Assembly: GCA_022072615.1 (NCBI GenBank)
Contig: JAJVHS010000077.1
Location: forward strand, 17,424-68,778
DNA from: Phycisphaerales bacterium
GTDB lineage: Bacteria > Planctomycetota > Phycisphaerae > Phycisphaerales > UBA1924
Reading direction: 5' to 3'
DNA length: 51,355 bases
Shown here: positions 15,876 to 23,542 of the stretch, one piece after another
Layout: each line of letters begins with the position of its first letter
How positions within the stretch are numbered: position 1 is the stretch's first letter
Made by a program: the position numbers and the translations under genes
The notes under the pieces: generated by a model
What the model was told of the DNA's origin: nothing
The model's input: only the letters and a program-made list of their open reading frames with translations
The model's database searches: none

Positions 15876-16418
15876 TCATCGAGGCGCGGTTCTTTCGTGC
15901 GGCGTTCGCCGGCCGTTGTCGCGGTGCGCGCCGCTGACGCGCTCATAGGCGCGCCACGCCGCGAAGCCGCGGATCGCGAGGCGAATCAGGCGCGTCGGCC
16001 CGACCAGCGCGACCACCGACGCGACGACCGGTGCTCCGGCCGAGAGCAGCCGCAGCCAGGGCCCCAGGTCGCCCAGGATGCTCGGCGCCGCGGGGCCGTC
16101 GTCCTGCTGCAGGGCGGCCTGTTCGGCCTCGGCGAGCGCGCGGCGAGCGTCCTCGAGCTCCTGCTCGTGCCTGTGCTTCTTGAGTATGGCGCTCGCTGCG
16201 AGCCACAGCGACCCGGTGATGAGCGCCAGCGCACCGGCCACGGACGCGAGTGCGGCCACCGCGCCGTACAGCCGGTCGACGGCAAGGTACAGCAGCACCA
16301 GGCCGCAGATCAGCGTCGCCACCGCGCACAGCGCCGCCGCGGCGCGGAGGGCAATCGCCCCCAACAGCCGCGACGGCGTGGAACCGCGGGACGTGATTCC
16401 CGTCGGCGTGTGGAACAT
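15876..16418 (-). CDS. YqjE-YqjK-like fused inner-membrane protein
   Basis: The 180-residue protein has an N-terminal pair of membrane helices (about 22-47 and 55-78: ALCAVATLICGLVLLYLAVD and AVAALASVAGALALITGSLW) like the holin-type YqjE. A charged coiled coil (EQELEDARRALAEAEQAALQ) follows. The C-terminal segment (about 120-163) has LRLLSAGAPVVASVVALVG followed by PTRLIRLAIRGFAAWRAYER, close in pattern to the end of Escherichia coli YqjK (P-x-x-L-x-R-x-A-x-R-G-F-x-x-W-x-A). In E. coli, yqjD, yqjE and yqjK are consecutive. Here a YqjD-like gene lies 23 bases upstream, so this looks like yqjE and yqjK fused. The homology is by eye. Confidence 0.7.
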   Translation of the reverse strand: MFHTPTGITSRGSTPSRLLGAIALRAAAALCAVATLICGLVLLYLAVDRLYGAVAALASVAGALALITGSLWLAASAILKKHRHEQELEDARRALAEAEQAALQQDDGPAAPSILGDLGPWLRLLSAGAPVVASVVALVGPTRLIRLAIRGFAAWRAYERVSGAHRDNGRRTPHERTAPR

Positions 16419-16441
16419 GAGTGAACCCCTCTCTTGCGGAC

Positions 16442-16774
16442 CTACCGCGACCTGCTCCCGCGGAGCGCCATGCCCATGAGCTTGCCGACGACGATCCCGG
16501 CCGCCATGGAGACCACGATGGTCGTCACGGGTCGCTTCGCGGTCACTTCCGACAAGGTCTCGTGCGCCGCGTCGTACTGCTCGCGGGCCTGCTCGGCCAC
16601 ATGACGGGCCTCGTCGCCCAGCCGCGACACGGTCTCGCGGGCCTTGTCCGACATGTGGGACGCGCCGGCACCCAGGATGCTCGCGATGTCGCGGCGGATG
16701 GCCGCGATGTCACTGGAGAGCGTCGAGATCGGGGACTCGTTGCGGCCGTAATGCCTGCTGTTGGTGTTTCGCAT
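16442..16774 (-). CDS. YqjD/ElaB-like (DUF883) ribosome/membrane-associated protein
   Basis: From ATG 16774, with AAAGGAACC upstream, the product has 110 residues. It is a long amphipathic helix with Ala-rich heptads (ARETVSRLGDEARHVAEQAR, EQYDAAHETLSEVTAKRPVT) ending in a single hydrophobic anchor (TTIVVSMAAGIVVGKLMGMA) and a short Arg-rich tail. This matches DUF883 proteins such as YqjD and ElaB, stress-induced tail-anchored proteins reported to bind ribosomes. It is followed after 23 bases by the YqjE-YqjK-like gene, as in the enteric yqjDEK order. A 17-bp motif is found 140 bases upstream of the start. Confidence 0.85.
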   Translation of the reverse strand: MRNTNSRHYGRNESPISTLSSDIAAIRRDIASILGAGASHMSDKARETVSRLGDEARHVAEQAREQYDAAHETLSEVTAKRPVTTIVVSMAAGIVVGKLMGMALRGSRSR

Positions 16775-16913
16775 CGGTTCGGTTCCTTTGTGCGGGCGTG
16801 CTGGCTCGTCGGGCACCTCTCACCGGTCAAGCCTGACGCGCCGTGATCGGCGATCGGCCGTCACCCGCGAACAGCCGCCGTCACACGAGTATCGGTGGGC
16901 GTCGTGATGGGCG

Positions 16914-16930
16914 CGTTTTCCGGGCGTGAA
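16914..16930 (-). promoter_or_regulatory. Candidate stress-island promoter motif, copy 2
   Basis: Plus strand CGTTTTCCGGGCGTGAA. It differs at only two of 17 positions from the copy at 18009-18025. Both lie upstream of minus-strand stress genes (here 140 bases before the DUF883 gene). Could be a sigma-factor recognition element or an operator. Confidence 0.4.
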
Positions 16931-16953
16931 TGGCCGTTCATCACGGCCCAGGG

Positions 16954-17391
16954 CTATTCGCGGTCGGGTGCGCGCCGGCCGTGACGCCCGAGTTCCTGCT
17001 GCTGGGCTCGGACGTGATGCTCCCGCTGGCCCTGGCCGAAGGGCTGCTGCCACAGGGTGATGGACGCCTTGGCGCTCTGTGCCAGCTGCGAGATCGCGAG
17101 CAGCAGGAAGGTCAGCAGCGAAAGCACGAACACGACGTCCAGAATGCCGACACGCGCGTTGTGCCGCACGGCAATGAAATAGCCGGTGACCATCAGGAGA
17201 AGGATGCTCGCCAGCAGGGCGCCCGACGGCGAGATCCTCGTCAGCCGCAGCCGGACCGGGCTGAATCGGCCGGTCGCCCGTCTCGCGTGGTCGTTCTGGT
17301 CGCGTCCCTCTCCAAGTGAGCAGTGCTCCCGCTTCCGCTGCACGCGGGAAGTGGCCTGGTCTGCGGGCGATGTGCGCTCCATCACCGACAC
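16954..17391 (-). CDS. Two-helix membrane protein (unknown)
   Basis: No family recognised. The charged N terminus (about 60 residues, Arg/Gln/Ser-rich) is followed by two membrane helices: SGALLASILLLMVTGYFIAV and LDVVFVLSLLTFLLLAISQL. A Gln/His/Arg-rich tail ends the protein. The start is uncertain: GTG 17391 has AGGAG six bases upstream and gives 145 residues, while ATG 17382 lies three codons inside. It sits in the stress island between the YqjD-like and DUF1328 genes, on the same strand. Its small size and composition fit the membrane-stress character of its neighbours. Confidence 0.65.
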   Translation of the reverse strand: MSVMERTSPADQATSRVQRKREHCSLGEGRDQNDHARRATGRFSPVRLRLTRISPSGALLASILLLMVTGYFIAVRHNARVGILDVVFVLSLLTFLLLAISQLAQSAKASITLWQQPFGQGQREHHVRAQQQELGRHGRRAPDRE

Positions 17392-17413
17392 GCGGCGCTC
17401 CTGGCTGGCTCCT

Positions 17414-17450
17414 TGAAAAGGCGGCACACCCCGTCAGGAGGGTGCCGTCT
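17414..17450 (-). terminator. Possible terminator after the DUF1328 gene (minus strand)
   Basis: On the minus strand a GGCACCC...GTGTGCC imperfect hairpin (within 17450-17424) is followed by GCCTTTTC. A second small inverted repeat, GGCCAT/ATGGCC, lies at 17451-17467. It is 30 bases past the stop at 17480. Confidence 0.45.
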
Positions 17451-17479
17451 GGCCATGTGAAATGGCCTGGAAGGGAGGG

Positions 17480-17665
17480 TCAGAGTCGAACGGTCGATCC
17501 GCCGCCGCGGCGCACGAGGCCGACGATCAGCGAGATCACGAAGAGCACGAGGAAGATGAAGAAGAGGATCTGCGCGATGGAGGCCGCGCCCGCCGCGATG
17601 CCGCCGAATCCGAACAGCGCCGCGAGGATCGCGACCACGAAAAAGACCAATGCCCAGTACAGCAT
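17480..17665 (-). CDS. DUF1328-family small membrane protein
   Basis: The 61-residue product ([20 protein letters not shown], then [20 protein letters not shown], then [10 protein letters not shown]) is almost entirely hydrophobic with a Gly/Ala-rich turn. This exactly fits the DUF1328 (YtjA-like) family of small inner-membrane proteins common in stress regulons. The start ATG 17665 has AAGGAG nine bases upstream. Function is unknown in the family. It follows the entericidin-like gene by 86 bases on the same strand. Confidence 0.9.
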   Translation of the reverse strand: MLYWALVFFVVAILAALFGFGGIAAGAASIAQILFFIFLVLFVISLIVGLVRRGGGSTVRL

Positions 17666-17751
17666 GTCTTGACTCCTTGATCAGCGGGATCGTCGGTCCT
17701 CACGGTGCCCGTCGCACAGAGACCAACCATCGGTCCGCCTTTGAAAAGGCC

Positions 17752-17937
17752 TTAGTCGTTGGCGTCTTCGGCCGCGTCTTCGATCGCGTCGCCGGCGGCT
17801 TCGATGTCCTCGCCGACGCCTTCGGTCGTGTTGCAGGCGTGCAGCGCGGCCAGGCCCGCGAGGGCGGCGGCGAGGACGAGGGCGCGACGCGCGGTCGTGA
17901 GCAGCGGGATCTCGTTTTCCGTGATGTGAGCTCGCAT
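17752..17937 (-). CDS. Entericidin EcnA/EcnB-family lipoprotein
   Basis: From ATG 17937 the 61-residue product has an N-terminal charged region, a hydrophobic stretch (ALVLAAALAGLAALHAC) with a lipobox Cys, and then the family signature NTTEGVGEDIEAAGDAIEDA. Entericidins are tiny lipoproteins described as a stationary-phase antidote/toxin pair in enterics; single-gene versions are common in stress regulons elsewhere. The N-terminal head before the hydrophobic core is longer than usual. AAAGGAACC precedes the start. A 17-bp motif (18009-18025) and a tandem 12-mer (18043-18067) lie upstream. Confidence 0.85.
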   Translation of the reverse strand: MRAHITENEIPLLTTARRALVLAAALAGLAALHACNTTEGVGEDIEAAGDAIEDAAEDAND

Positions 17938-18008
17938 GTGGTTCCTTTCCATGTCTTGCTCCGGGGCCCGTCTCCGACCGGGTGCCCGTGGAGATTGTGC
18001 GGTGAACC

Positions 18009-18025
18009 CGTTTGCCGGCCGTGAA
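18009..18025 (-). promoter_or_regulatory. Candidate stress-island promoter motif, copy 3
   Basis: Plus strand CGTTTGCCGGCCGTGAA, 15 of 17 identical to the copy at 16914-16930. It lies 72 bases upstream of the entericidin start. Confidence 0.4.
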
Positions 18026-18042
18026 CGTCACGTGAATCTCGC

Positions 18043-18067
18043 ATCACGGTCCGGAATCACGGTCCGG
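18043..18067. repeat. Tandem 12-mer upstream of the entericidin gene
   Basis: ATCACGGTCCGG occurs twice (18043-18054 and 18056-18067) with one base between, a 13-bp period. It lies in the gap between the PRC-barrel and entericidin genes and could be a paired operator. Confidence 0.5.
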
Positions 18068-18121
18068 CGCAATCGGGCCGGCGAGGACTTCTCCCCGCCC
18101 GCCCTTACTCGCTCGCCTGTC

Positions 18122-19519
18122 CTATTTCCGCGGGTTATCGCGGTCGTGGTCGTCGCGGTCCCTGTCGGTGCGGTCGAGGTCGTCGGCGTCGCGGTGGCGC
18201 CGGTCGCGCCAGCCCTTCTCGTCCACGCCGTCGTACCTCGGAGCATCCACCTCGAAGGCCTTGTACACGCTGTTGGCCGTCATGGTGTTGTTCAGGTCCT
18301 CGATGTCGGAGGGCGTTTCCGGGCTCGCGAGCACCATTTCCTTGGTGGCGTCGATGCGCACGGTGCCGTCCACCGCAACGGTCGTCACCGTCCAGGGGAC
18401 CAGGCGCTTGGTATCGGCCATGCCCAGGAAGTTCTCGTCGGGGTCGATCGAGAGCATCACCACGCGGCCGGTGGCTCGATCAACCACCAGGTCCTGGACC
18501 TCGCCGCAGTCCTGACCGCGGGCCTTGACATCCCGGCCGGTCAGGTCGCTGGCCAGGATTGAACGCCAGCTCGCGTCGCGGTCGGAGCTGTAGCCATGGA
18601 CGGAGCCCGGCCGGTTGGCGTTGGCCGGCCTTGATCCATCCCGCGACGGTACTTCCGCCGGGCGGCCGGAAGGATTCCACACAGGAGCGCCTTGATCGTT
18701 GCGAAAGGCGATCTCCGAGCCCCCCAGCGACATCGACCGGCCGACGTAAGTGTCGTCGCCGTCGCGGTTCACGCTGTAGGCGTTTACCGTGACCTTGTCG
18801 CCGCGCATCGGGGCGTGAGCGCCGCCGCCCACGTACCACGACGGGCCCAGCCACACCCGGTACGACTTGCCCGACTCGTCGCGGATCGTGGCGACGACCA
18901 GCTCGCCCGTCGCGGACTGCACGCGGTCGATGTCGGTGATGGTGCCGGTAATCGTCTTCTGCTCGGCGTTGCCGAGGCTGCCCTCGTACGGATCCGTGTC
19001 GTACCGGTCGCGGTCGCGGGTCAGCCAGTCGCGGAGCGTGTTCTTCTTGCCGGCGTCGGGGTCGGCAAGCCCGGCCCAGTGATCCGCGTTGAATTCCGGG
19101 TACGTCTTGAGCTCGTCCTCGGTCGCGTCCAGGACGAAGCGCTCCTTCGCCGAATCCCACCGCAGGGTCGCGAACGGGATGGTGATCGTCTTTCCGCCCA
19201 GACCCAGCGTCTGGCCGGTGGCGAGCACCACGTTGTCGATCTTCCCCGACCCGCGGTTGATGATCAGATCGGACACATCCGCGATGTGGTCGCCGGAGGG
19301 GTTGAAGACGTCAAGGCCGCTGATCCACTTGAAGGAGCGGAAGTCGCGGGTCCCGGCGGCAGCGATCTCCCTGTCGGTCGAGCGGTCGCGGATGTCCGCG
19401 GGCTGGTTCCGCTGGTCGTTCGTCCGATCCTGCCGTGCTTCCGCCGAAACCGCCAGACCGGCCACCAGCACCAGCGCGAAACAGAGGGTCCCCCGGGCAG
19501 TCATTGGTCGAGATGTCAT
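18122..19519 (-). CDS. Secreted PRC-barrel domain protein
   Basis: The 465-residue protein starts with a Sec signal (MTARGTLCFALVLVAGLAVSAEA region) and an Asp/Arg/Gln-rich linker. The first PRC-barrel (about 60-150) has FKWISGLDVFNPSGDHIADV, SDLIINRGSGKIDNVVLATG and GGKTITIPFATLRWD. A middle OB-like segment follows (about 190-270, TITGTITDIDRVQSATGELV). A second PRC-barrel (about 325-410) has SILASDLTGRDVKARGQDCG, EVQDLVVDRATGRVVMLSID and RLVPWTVT. The tail is strongly Asp/Arg-rich. PRC-barrels are beta-barrel modules used in surface or assembly proteins. Start 19519 is preferred because a GGAG lies 9 bases upstream; ATG 19534 is an alternative. It is the first gene of the minus-strand stress island. 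Confidence 0.85.
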   Translation of the reverse strand: MTSRPMTARGTLCFALVLVAGLAVSAEARQDRTNDQRNQPADIRDRSTDREIAAAGTRDFRSFKWISGLDVFNPSGDHIADVSDLIINRGSGKIDNVVLATGQTLGLGGKTITIPFATLRWDSAKERFVLDATEDELKTYPEFNADHWAGLADPDAGKKNTLRDWLTRDRDRYDTDPYEGSLGNAEQKTITGTITDIDRVQSATGELVVATIRDESGKSYRVWLGPSWYVGGGAHAPMRGDKVTVNAYSVNRDGDDTYVGRSMSLGGSEIAFRNDQGAPVWNPSGRPAEVPSRDGSRPANANRPGSVHGYSSDRDASWRSILASDLTGRDVKARGQDCGEVQDLVVDRATGRVVMLSIDPDENFLGMADTKRLVPWTVTTVAVDGTVRIDATKEMVLASPETPSDIEDLNNTMTANSVYKAFEVDAPRYDGVDEKGWRDRRHRDADDLDRTDRDRDDHDRDNPRK

Positions 19520-19732
19520 GTCCGATTTCTCCATGCAGAGGCGCTTGGCATGAAACCGTCTTCATGGAACACAAGCGTCCGGTCCTGCACGCCTCAGAGG
19601 AGGCAAAGGCGATCCTCGGGAGTGATTGGTCGATGAAAGTCGCTTCATAACAAGCACGTATCTTGACTGGGCGTACCCGCGTGCCAAAGTGTCTGTTAGA
19701 CTGACGCGGGACTTCATGAAGGAGCCGAGTGC

Positions 19733-20407
19733 ATGAGAGTCATGGTCATCGAGGACAATCCCAAAATGGCCGCCGCCATCGAGAAGGGGTTGCGCGAGCA
19801 TGGCCTTGCGGTGGATGTCGTCCACAGCGGCTACGAGGGGGAAGACCTCGTCGCCCAGGGCATGTACGACGTCGTGCTCCTGGACCTGATGCTCCCGGAT
19901 CGCGACGGCGTCGAGGTGTGCAGGAACCTGCGGCGGCGGGGGTCCACGGCCAAGATCCTGATGCTCACGGCGCTCAGCTCGACGGATGACAAGGTGCACG
20001 GCCTGGACGCGGGCGCGGACGACTACCTCGCCAAACCCTTCGAGTTCGAGGAACTGCTGGCCCGGATCCGCGCGCTGCTGCGGCGCGGCGAAGCCTCCGA
20101 GTCGCGCTACCTGCGATACAACGACCTCGAGCTCGATCTGTACTCACGACGGGCCAAGCGCGGCACCGAATCCATCACGCTCTCGACCAAGGAGTTCGCG
20201 CTCCTCGAGTACCTCATGCGCAACCCCAACCGCGTGCTCACACGGACCCAGATCGGCGAGAAGGTGTGGGACATCAACTTCCTGCCGACGAGCAACGTCG
20301 TCGACGTCTATATCTCGTCGCTCCGCCGCAAGGCCGACTACGGATTCTCCACGCCCCTGATCCACACCGTCAAGGGAATGGGGTATCGCTTCGGCGTGCT
20401 TGATTAG
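19733..20407 (+). CDS. OmpR/PhoB-family response regulator
   Basis: The 224-residue protein has a receiver domain (1-120) with the acidic pair in VIEDN (E7, D8), phospho-acceptor D51 in VVLLDLMLPD, the conserved Thr in MLTAL and Lys101 in YLAKPFEFEELLARI. Residues 128-222 form a winged-helix DNA-binding domain (LSTKEFALLEYLMRNPNRVL, VVDVYISSLRRKAD, HTVKGMGYRF). The cognate kinase follows at once. It is divergent from the stress island, separated by about 210 bases, so it could control it, but no operator is evident. GAAGGAG at 19718-19724 precedes the start. Confidence 0.95.
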   Translation: MRVMVIEDNPKMAAAIEKGLREHGLAVDVVHSGYEGEDLVAQGMYDVVLLDLMLPDRDGVEVCRNLRRRGSTAKILMLTALSSTDDKVHGLDAGADDYLAKPFEFEELLARIRALLRRGEASESRYLRYNDLELDLYSRRAKRGTESITLSTKEFALLEYLMRNPNRVLTRTQIGEKVWDINFLPTSNVVDVYISSLRRKADYGFSTPLIHTVKGMGYRFGVLD

Positions 20408-20457
20408 TGCCGCGCCGGCGACGGCAACCCACGGGCCCGGGGGCGTACGGAGTTTGG

Positions 20458-21975
20458 ATGAACGGACCCGACAGTGATCCGGTGTCGAAGGGAGCAACCG
20501 CACGGGCCCAGATCTCGCTGCGGCTGCGCCTGACCCTGTGGATCGCCGCCATCTCGATGGTGATCCATCTGACGCTGTCCGTGCTGGTGCTCGTGTACCA
20601 GAAGCTCTCGGTCCAGAACTACTTTGACTCACGCTTCGATGCCCGGATCATCCGCATCATCTCCGCGCTGAACGCCTCGGAGTTCGAGGTCGGTTCGCAG
20701 CAGTGGCAGAACATCGCGTCGGAGAACCTCTGGACGCCCAACAACGACCCCTACCTCGCGACCCTCTACCAGGTGCGGTCGGTGGTCGACGCCGACCCCA
20801 TCGTGTCGACCGCCGGGTCGCCGATCGATGGTCGCACGGTCCTGCAATGGCTCGGGCGCGATCGGCGGGAGGCGGTCCGGCGGGACCGCGTCCCGGTGCT
20901 CGAAACGGCGCAGGATCCCGCCGCCAGGTTCCGGACGTTCCTGAGACGGCTCGACGGTCCCGGCGGGCACCAGTTCGTGCTCGCGGTCTCGGCGACCGAC
21001 ACCCCGGCGATGGTCGCCGTGCAGCAGCTCTCCTCTGTTCTGCTGATGGCGATCCCCGGCGGGGTGCTCGCCGCGGGCGTCGCGGGCTACGTCATCAGCG
21101 GCATCGTTCTGCGGCCCATCCGCGAGCTGCGCCACCTGACCGGCGCCATGTACCCCGAGCACCTGGACCGCACCGTAAACGTTCAGGTGGGCGTCCCCGA
21201 GCTCGCCGCGCTCCAGCACGAACTCGAAGACTCGCGCCGCCGGCTGCGCGCCAGCCTCGTCGCCCACGATCGGTTCATCTCCAACGTATCGCACGAGCTC
21301 AAGACGCCCGTCGCGGTCCTCCTCACCGAAGCGCAGACCATCGACCGCACCGGCATGAGCCCGGATCAGGCGAGGTTCGTCGAGAGCGTCGCCGAAGAGA
21401 TGCGCCGCGTCGGGCGGATGATCGAGAGCTTCCTCACGCTCACCCGCGTCCGAGCGGGCAAGGCGCTCGCTCACACCGAGCGCTGCGATCTGAACGAGGT
21501 CATCATGCAGTCGGTCGAGACCTGCATGGCGATGGCTCGGCAGCACTCGGTGGAGATCGAACCCACGCTCCTCGAGGACACCGAGGACACGACGGTCTAC
21601 GGCGACGCCGAGCTACTGCGGATCATGATCGACAATCTTGTCCGCAATGCCATCCGGTTCTCTCCCAAGGGTGGGACCGTCGAGATCGGCTTGCACGGCG
21701 AAGTCGACCGATGGGTGATCGTCGTCCGTGACCTGGGACCTGGTATCCCCAGTGAGATCATGGGCAATCTCTTCGACCGATTCACCCAAGGCGGCAGCGA
21801 GACCATCCGCGGCCGGGGGTCGGGCCTTGGTCTGTCGATCGCCCAAGGCATCGCCGAGCTCCACGCCGGGGTGATCAACGTCCAGAATCTGCAGCCCGGC
21901 TGCCAGTTTGAGATTTCGATCCCGAAGATGGTGCCGCTTACGACCTCCGTCAACTCGACTACCGCGGTGAAATAA
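20458..21975 (+). CDS. HisKA-type sensor histidine kinase
   Basis: The 505-residue membrane kinase has a first helix (LWIAAISMVIHLTLSVLVLV), an extracytoplasmic sensor of about 150 residues, and a second helix (LLMAIPGGVLAAGVAGYVIS). A HAMP-like linker (RPIRELRHLTGAM) follows, then the H-box FISNVSHELKTPVAV with His279. The catalytic domain shows the N box (DNLVRNAIRFSP), G1 (VRDLGPGIP), F box (LFDRFTQGG) and G2 (GRGSGLGLSIAQGI). This fits CusS/QseC-like kinases partnered with OmpR regulators. ATG 20458 has GGAG five bases upstream; a GTG at 20407 overlapping the regulator stop is the alternative. Confidence 0.93.
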   Translation: MNGPDSDPVSKGATARAQISLRLRLTLWIAAISMVIHLTLSVLVLVYQKLSVQNYFDSRFDARIIRIISALNASEFEVGSQQWQNIASENLWTPNNDPYLATLYQVRSVVDADPIVSTAGSPIDGRTVLQWLGRDRREAVRRDRVPVLETAQDPAARFRTFLRRLDGPGGHQFVLAVSATDTPAMVAVQQLSSVLLMAIPGGVLAAGVAGYVISGIVLRPIRELRHLTGAMYPEHLDRTVNVQVGVPELAALQHELEDSRRRLRASLVAHDRFISNVSHELKTPVAVLLTEAQTIDRTGMSPDQARFVESVAEEMRRVGRMIESFLTLTRVRAGKALAHTERCDLNEVIMQSVETCMAMARQHSVEIEPTLLEDTEDTTVYGDAELLRIMIDNLVRNAIRFSPKGGTVEIGLHGEVDRWVIVVRDLGPGIPSEIMGNLFDRFTQGGSETIRGRGSGLGLSIAQGIAELHAGVINVQNLQPGCQFEISIPKMVPLTTSVNSTTAVK

Positions 21976-22144
21976 CGAACAAATGCCGATCATTGGGAGG
22001 TAATCCTTGCTTCGGATTCCAGCACGCTGATACGCACCTTTTGCCGGCCGGAGCGTCTCAACAATGTCAGCATTGCCAGAGGGAGCGATTCCCGCGTTCG
22101 CGTGAGGGGCGGCTCGGGGGCATCGACGAGCAAGGAGAATGAAA

Positions 22145-23401
22145 ATGTCTGGCGTGGTTCGGACCTTCGGCGGGCGGGCGAGATTGCTCGCTCTCGTGGC
22201 GTTGTGCGGCGTTGCGGGCCTGACGTATTCCGCGGCGGCCGAGCCTGCCGGCCCCCGAAACTCCGGCGGGTACAAGTCGCCGCGCGGCAACGGCTTCAGC
22301 GCTCGCCCGTCACAGGCGGCGGCGCCGAGCGGCCAGTTCCGATCCCCGGCCCAAGTCGGCCCTCCCGCATCCAAAACGTCGTTCTCGACGCCCTCGCCCG
22401 CGGCGTCGCGAGGATTCCAGCGAGATCAAGGGTCCGGGCCGTCCCGCGGCTCCTCCTGGGGCGGCGGTGGAGGCGGCAGGGGTGATCGCGACGGCGGACA
22501 TCGTGGCGGCGACTATCGCGGCAACCACGGCGGATACTGGGGCGGCGGTCACAAGGGTGACGGCGATCACACCAGCGTCCGCGTCGGCATCAACATCGGG
22601 TCGGGGTATGGCCCGGGCTGGTACGGCTCCCGCTATTACGGCTCTGGCTACTACGGGTCGAGTTACTGGCGGTCGTGCGACTCGTACTCGAGCTTCTCAT
22701 GGAACATCGGGTCGGGTTACTGCCCGCCGCCGCGGGTCTACTACCCGCCGCGCGTGTATTGCCCACCCCCGGTCATCGTCCGGCCGTGCCCGACGTACAT
22801 CGTGACCTCGCCGGTGATCTACACCGAGCCGGTGGTGGTGTCCCAACCAGTGGTGGCGCCGCCGACCGTGGTGGTTTCACAGGCGGCCCCGACGGTCATC
22901 GTTCGTCAGCCGCCGGTCATCCTGTCGACCCCGCCCGCGACGCGGCTGGATGAGGTCCAGACGACCTCGATGACGGATGTCGGCGGCGCGATGGTGACGA
23001 CGGCGTCGACCGATGCGGCCCCGGTTGCGGGCGGCTTTACGCCGACAGCGACGATCCCGGCGCCGGCGGCGCTCGGCGATCCGATCCCGGGCGATCTTGC
23101 GATGTCCGCGATCCGCAGCGACTCGCAGACGGTCGTGCTGACCGTGACCGGCTCGAACCCGTCCGCGAATTTCAAGACGGACGTGGGGATCGAAGAGCAC
23201 GTTTCGGCGGTCCCGGTGCTGCGCCTGCGGAACATGCCGACGTCGGCGGTGACCGCATCGGCGTCGGCCCAGCCGGTGGCGGTGCCCTTTGCCATCAACG
23301 TGTCGGTGCGTGTACCCTCGTCGGCAGGGCTGCTGACGGTTCGCGTCGCGGACCGCGAGTACCAGGTGCCGATCGTCGAAGCCCGTCCCCTGGGTTACTG
23401 A
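22145..23401 (+). CDS. Secreted Gly/Tyr/Pro-rich protein (unknown)
   Basis: The 418-residue product has a signal peptide (LLALVALCGVAGLTYSAAAE), then a Ser/Pro/Arg linker. A Gly-rich region with WGGGGGGRGDRDGGHRGG follows, then a Tyr/Gly segment (YGSRYYGSGYYGSSYWRS) and a Pro/Cys region (CPPPRVYYPPRVYCPPPVIV). The C-terminal part (about 270-418) is Val/Thr/Ala-rich with beta-strand character (FAINVSVRVPSSAGLLTVRV) and may be a small folded domain. No family recognised; the composition suggests an extracellular structural or adhesive protein. ATG 22145 is seven bases after AAGGAG; ATG 22139 would be too close. A strong terminator follows. Confidence 0.75.
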   Translation: MSGVVRTFGGRARLLALVALCGVAGLTYSAAAEPAGPRNSGGYKSPRGNGFSARPSQAAAPSGQFRSPAQVGPPASKTSFSTPSPAASRGFQRDQGSGPSRGSSWGGGGGGRGDRDGGHRGGDYRGNHGGYWGGGHKGDGDHTSVRVGINIGSGYGPGWYGSRYYGSGYYGSSYWRSCDSYSSFSWNIGSGYCPPPRVYYPPRVYCPPPVIVRPCPTYIVTSPVIYTEPVVVSQPVVAPPTVVVSQAAPTVIVRQPPVILSTPPATRLDEVQTTSMTDVGGAMVTTASTDAAPVAGGFTPTATIPAPAALGDPIPGDLAMSAIRSDSQTVVLTVTGSNPSANFKTDVGIEEHVSAVPVLRLRNMPTSAVTASASAQPVAVPFAINVSVRVPSSAGLLTVRVADREYQVPIVEARPLGY

Positions 23402-23426
23402 GATCGACGTTCGAGAAACAGATCAG

Positions 23427-23455
23427 CCCGCGCGGTGAACCCCGCGCGGGTTTTT
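23427..23455 (+). terminator. Intrinsic terminator after the Gly/Tyr-rich gene
   Basis: CCCGCGCGG (23427-23435) and CCGCGCGGG (23442-23450) form a perfect 9-bp stem with a 6-base loop followed by TTTTT. Confidence 0.9.
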
Positions 23456-23542
23456 GTTGCCCGGCTGGGCCTGATCCTCAACCGGCGGACGCTTTCCGCA
23501 CGCCGCCGCCCGTCCGCGATACGCTTTGCCGGCAGGACTTTC

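Noticed and set aside
18692..19636. 314-codon plus-strand frame opposite the PRC-barrel gene
   Set aside because: The minus-strand PRC-barrel protein has a signal peptide and recognisable repeats, so this is a shadow.
19663..19702. TTGACT and TAGACT boxes upstream of the response regulator
   Set aside because: Spacing of 28 bases is too long for a sigma-70 promoter.
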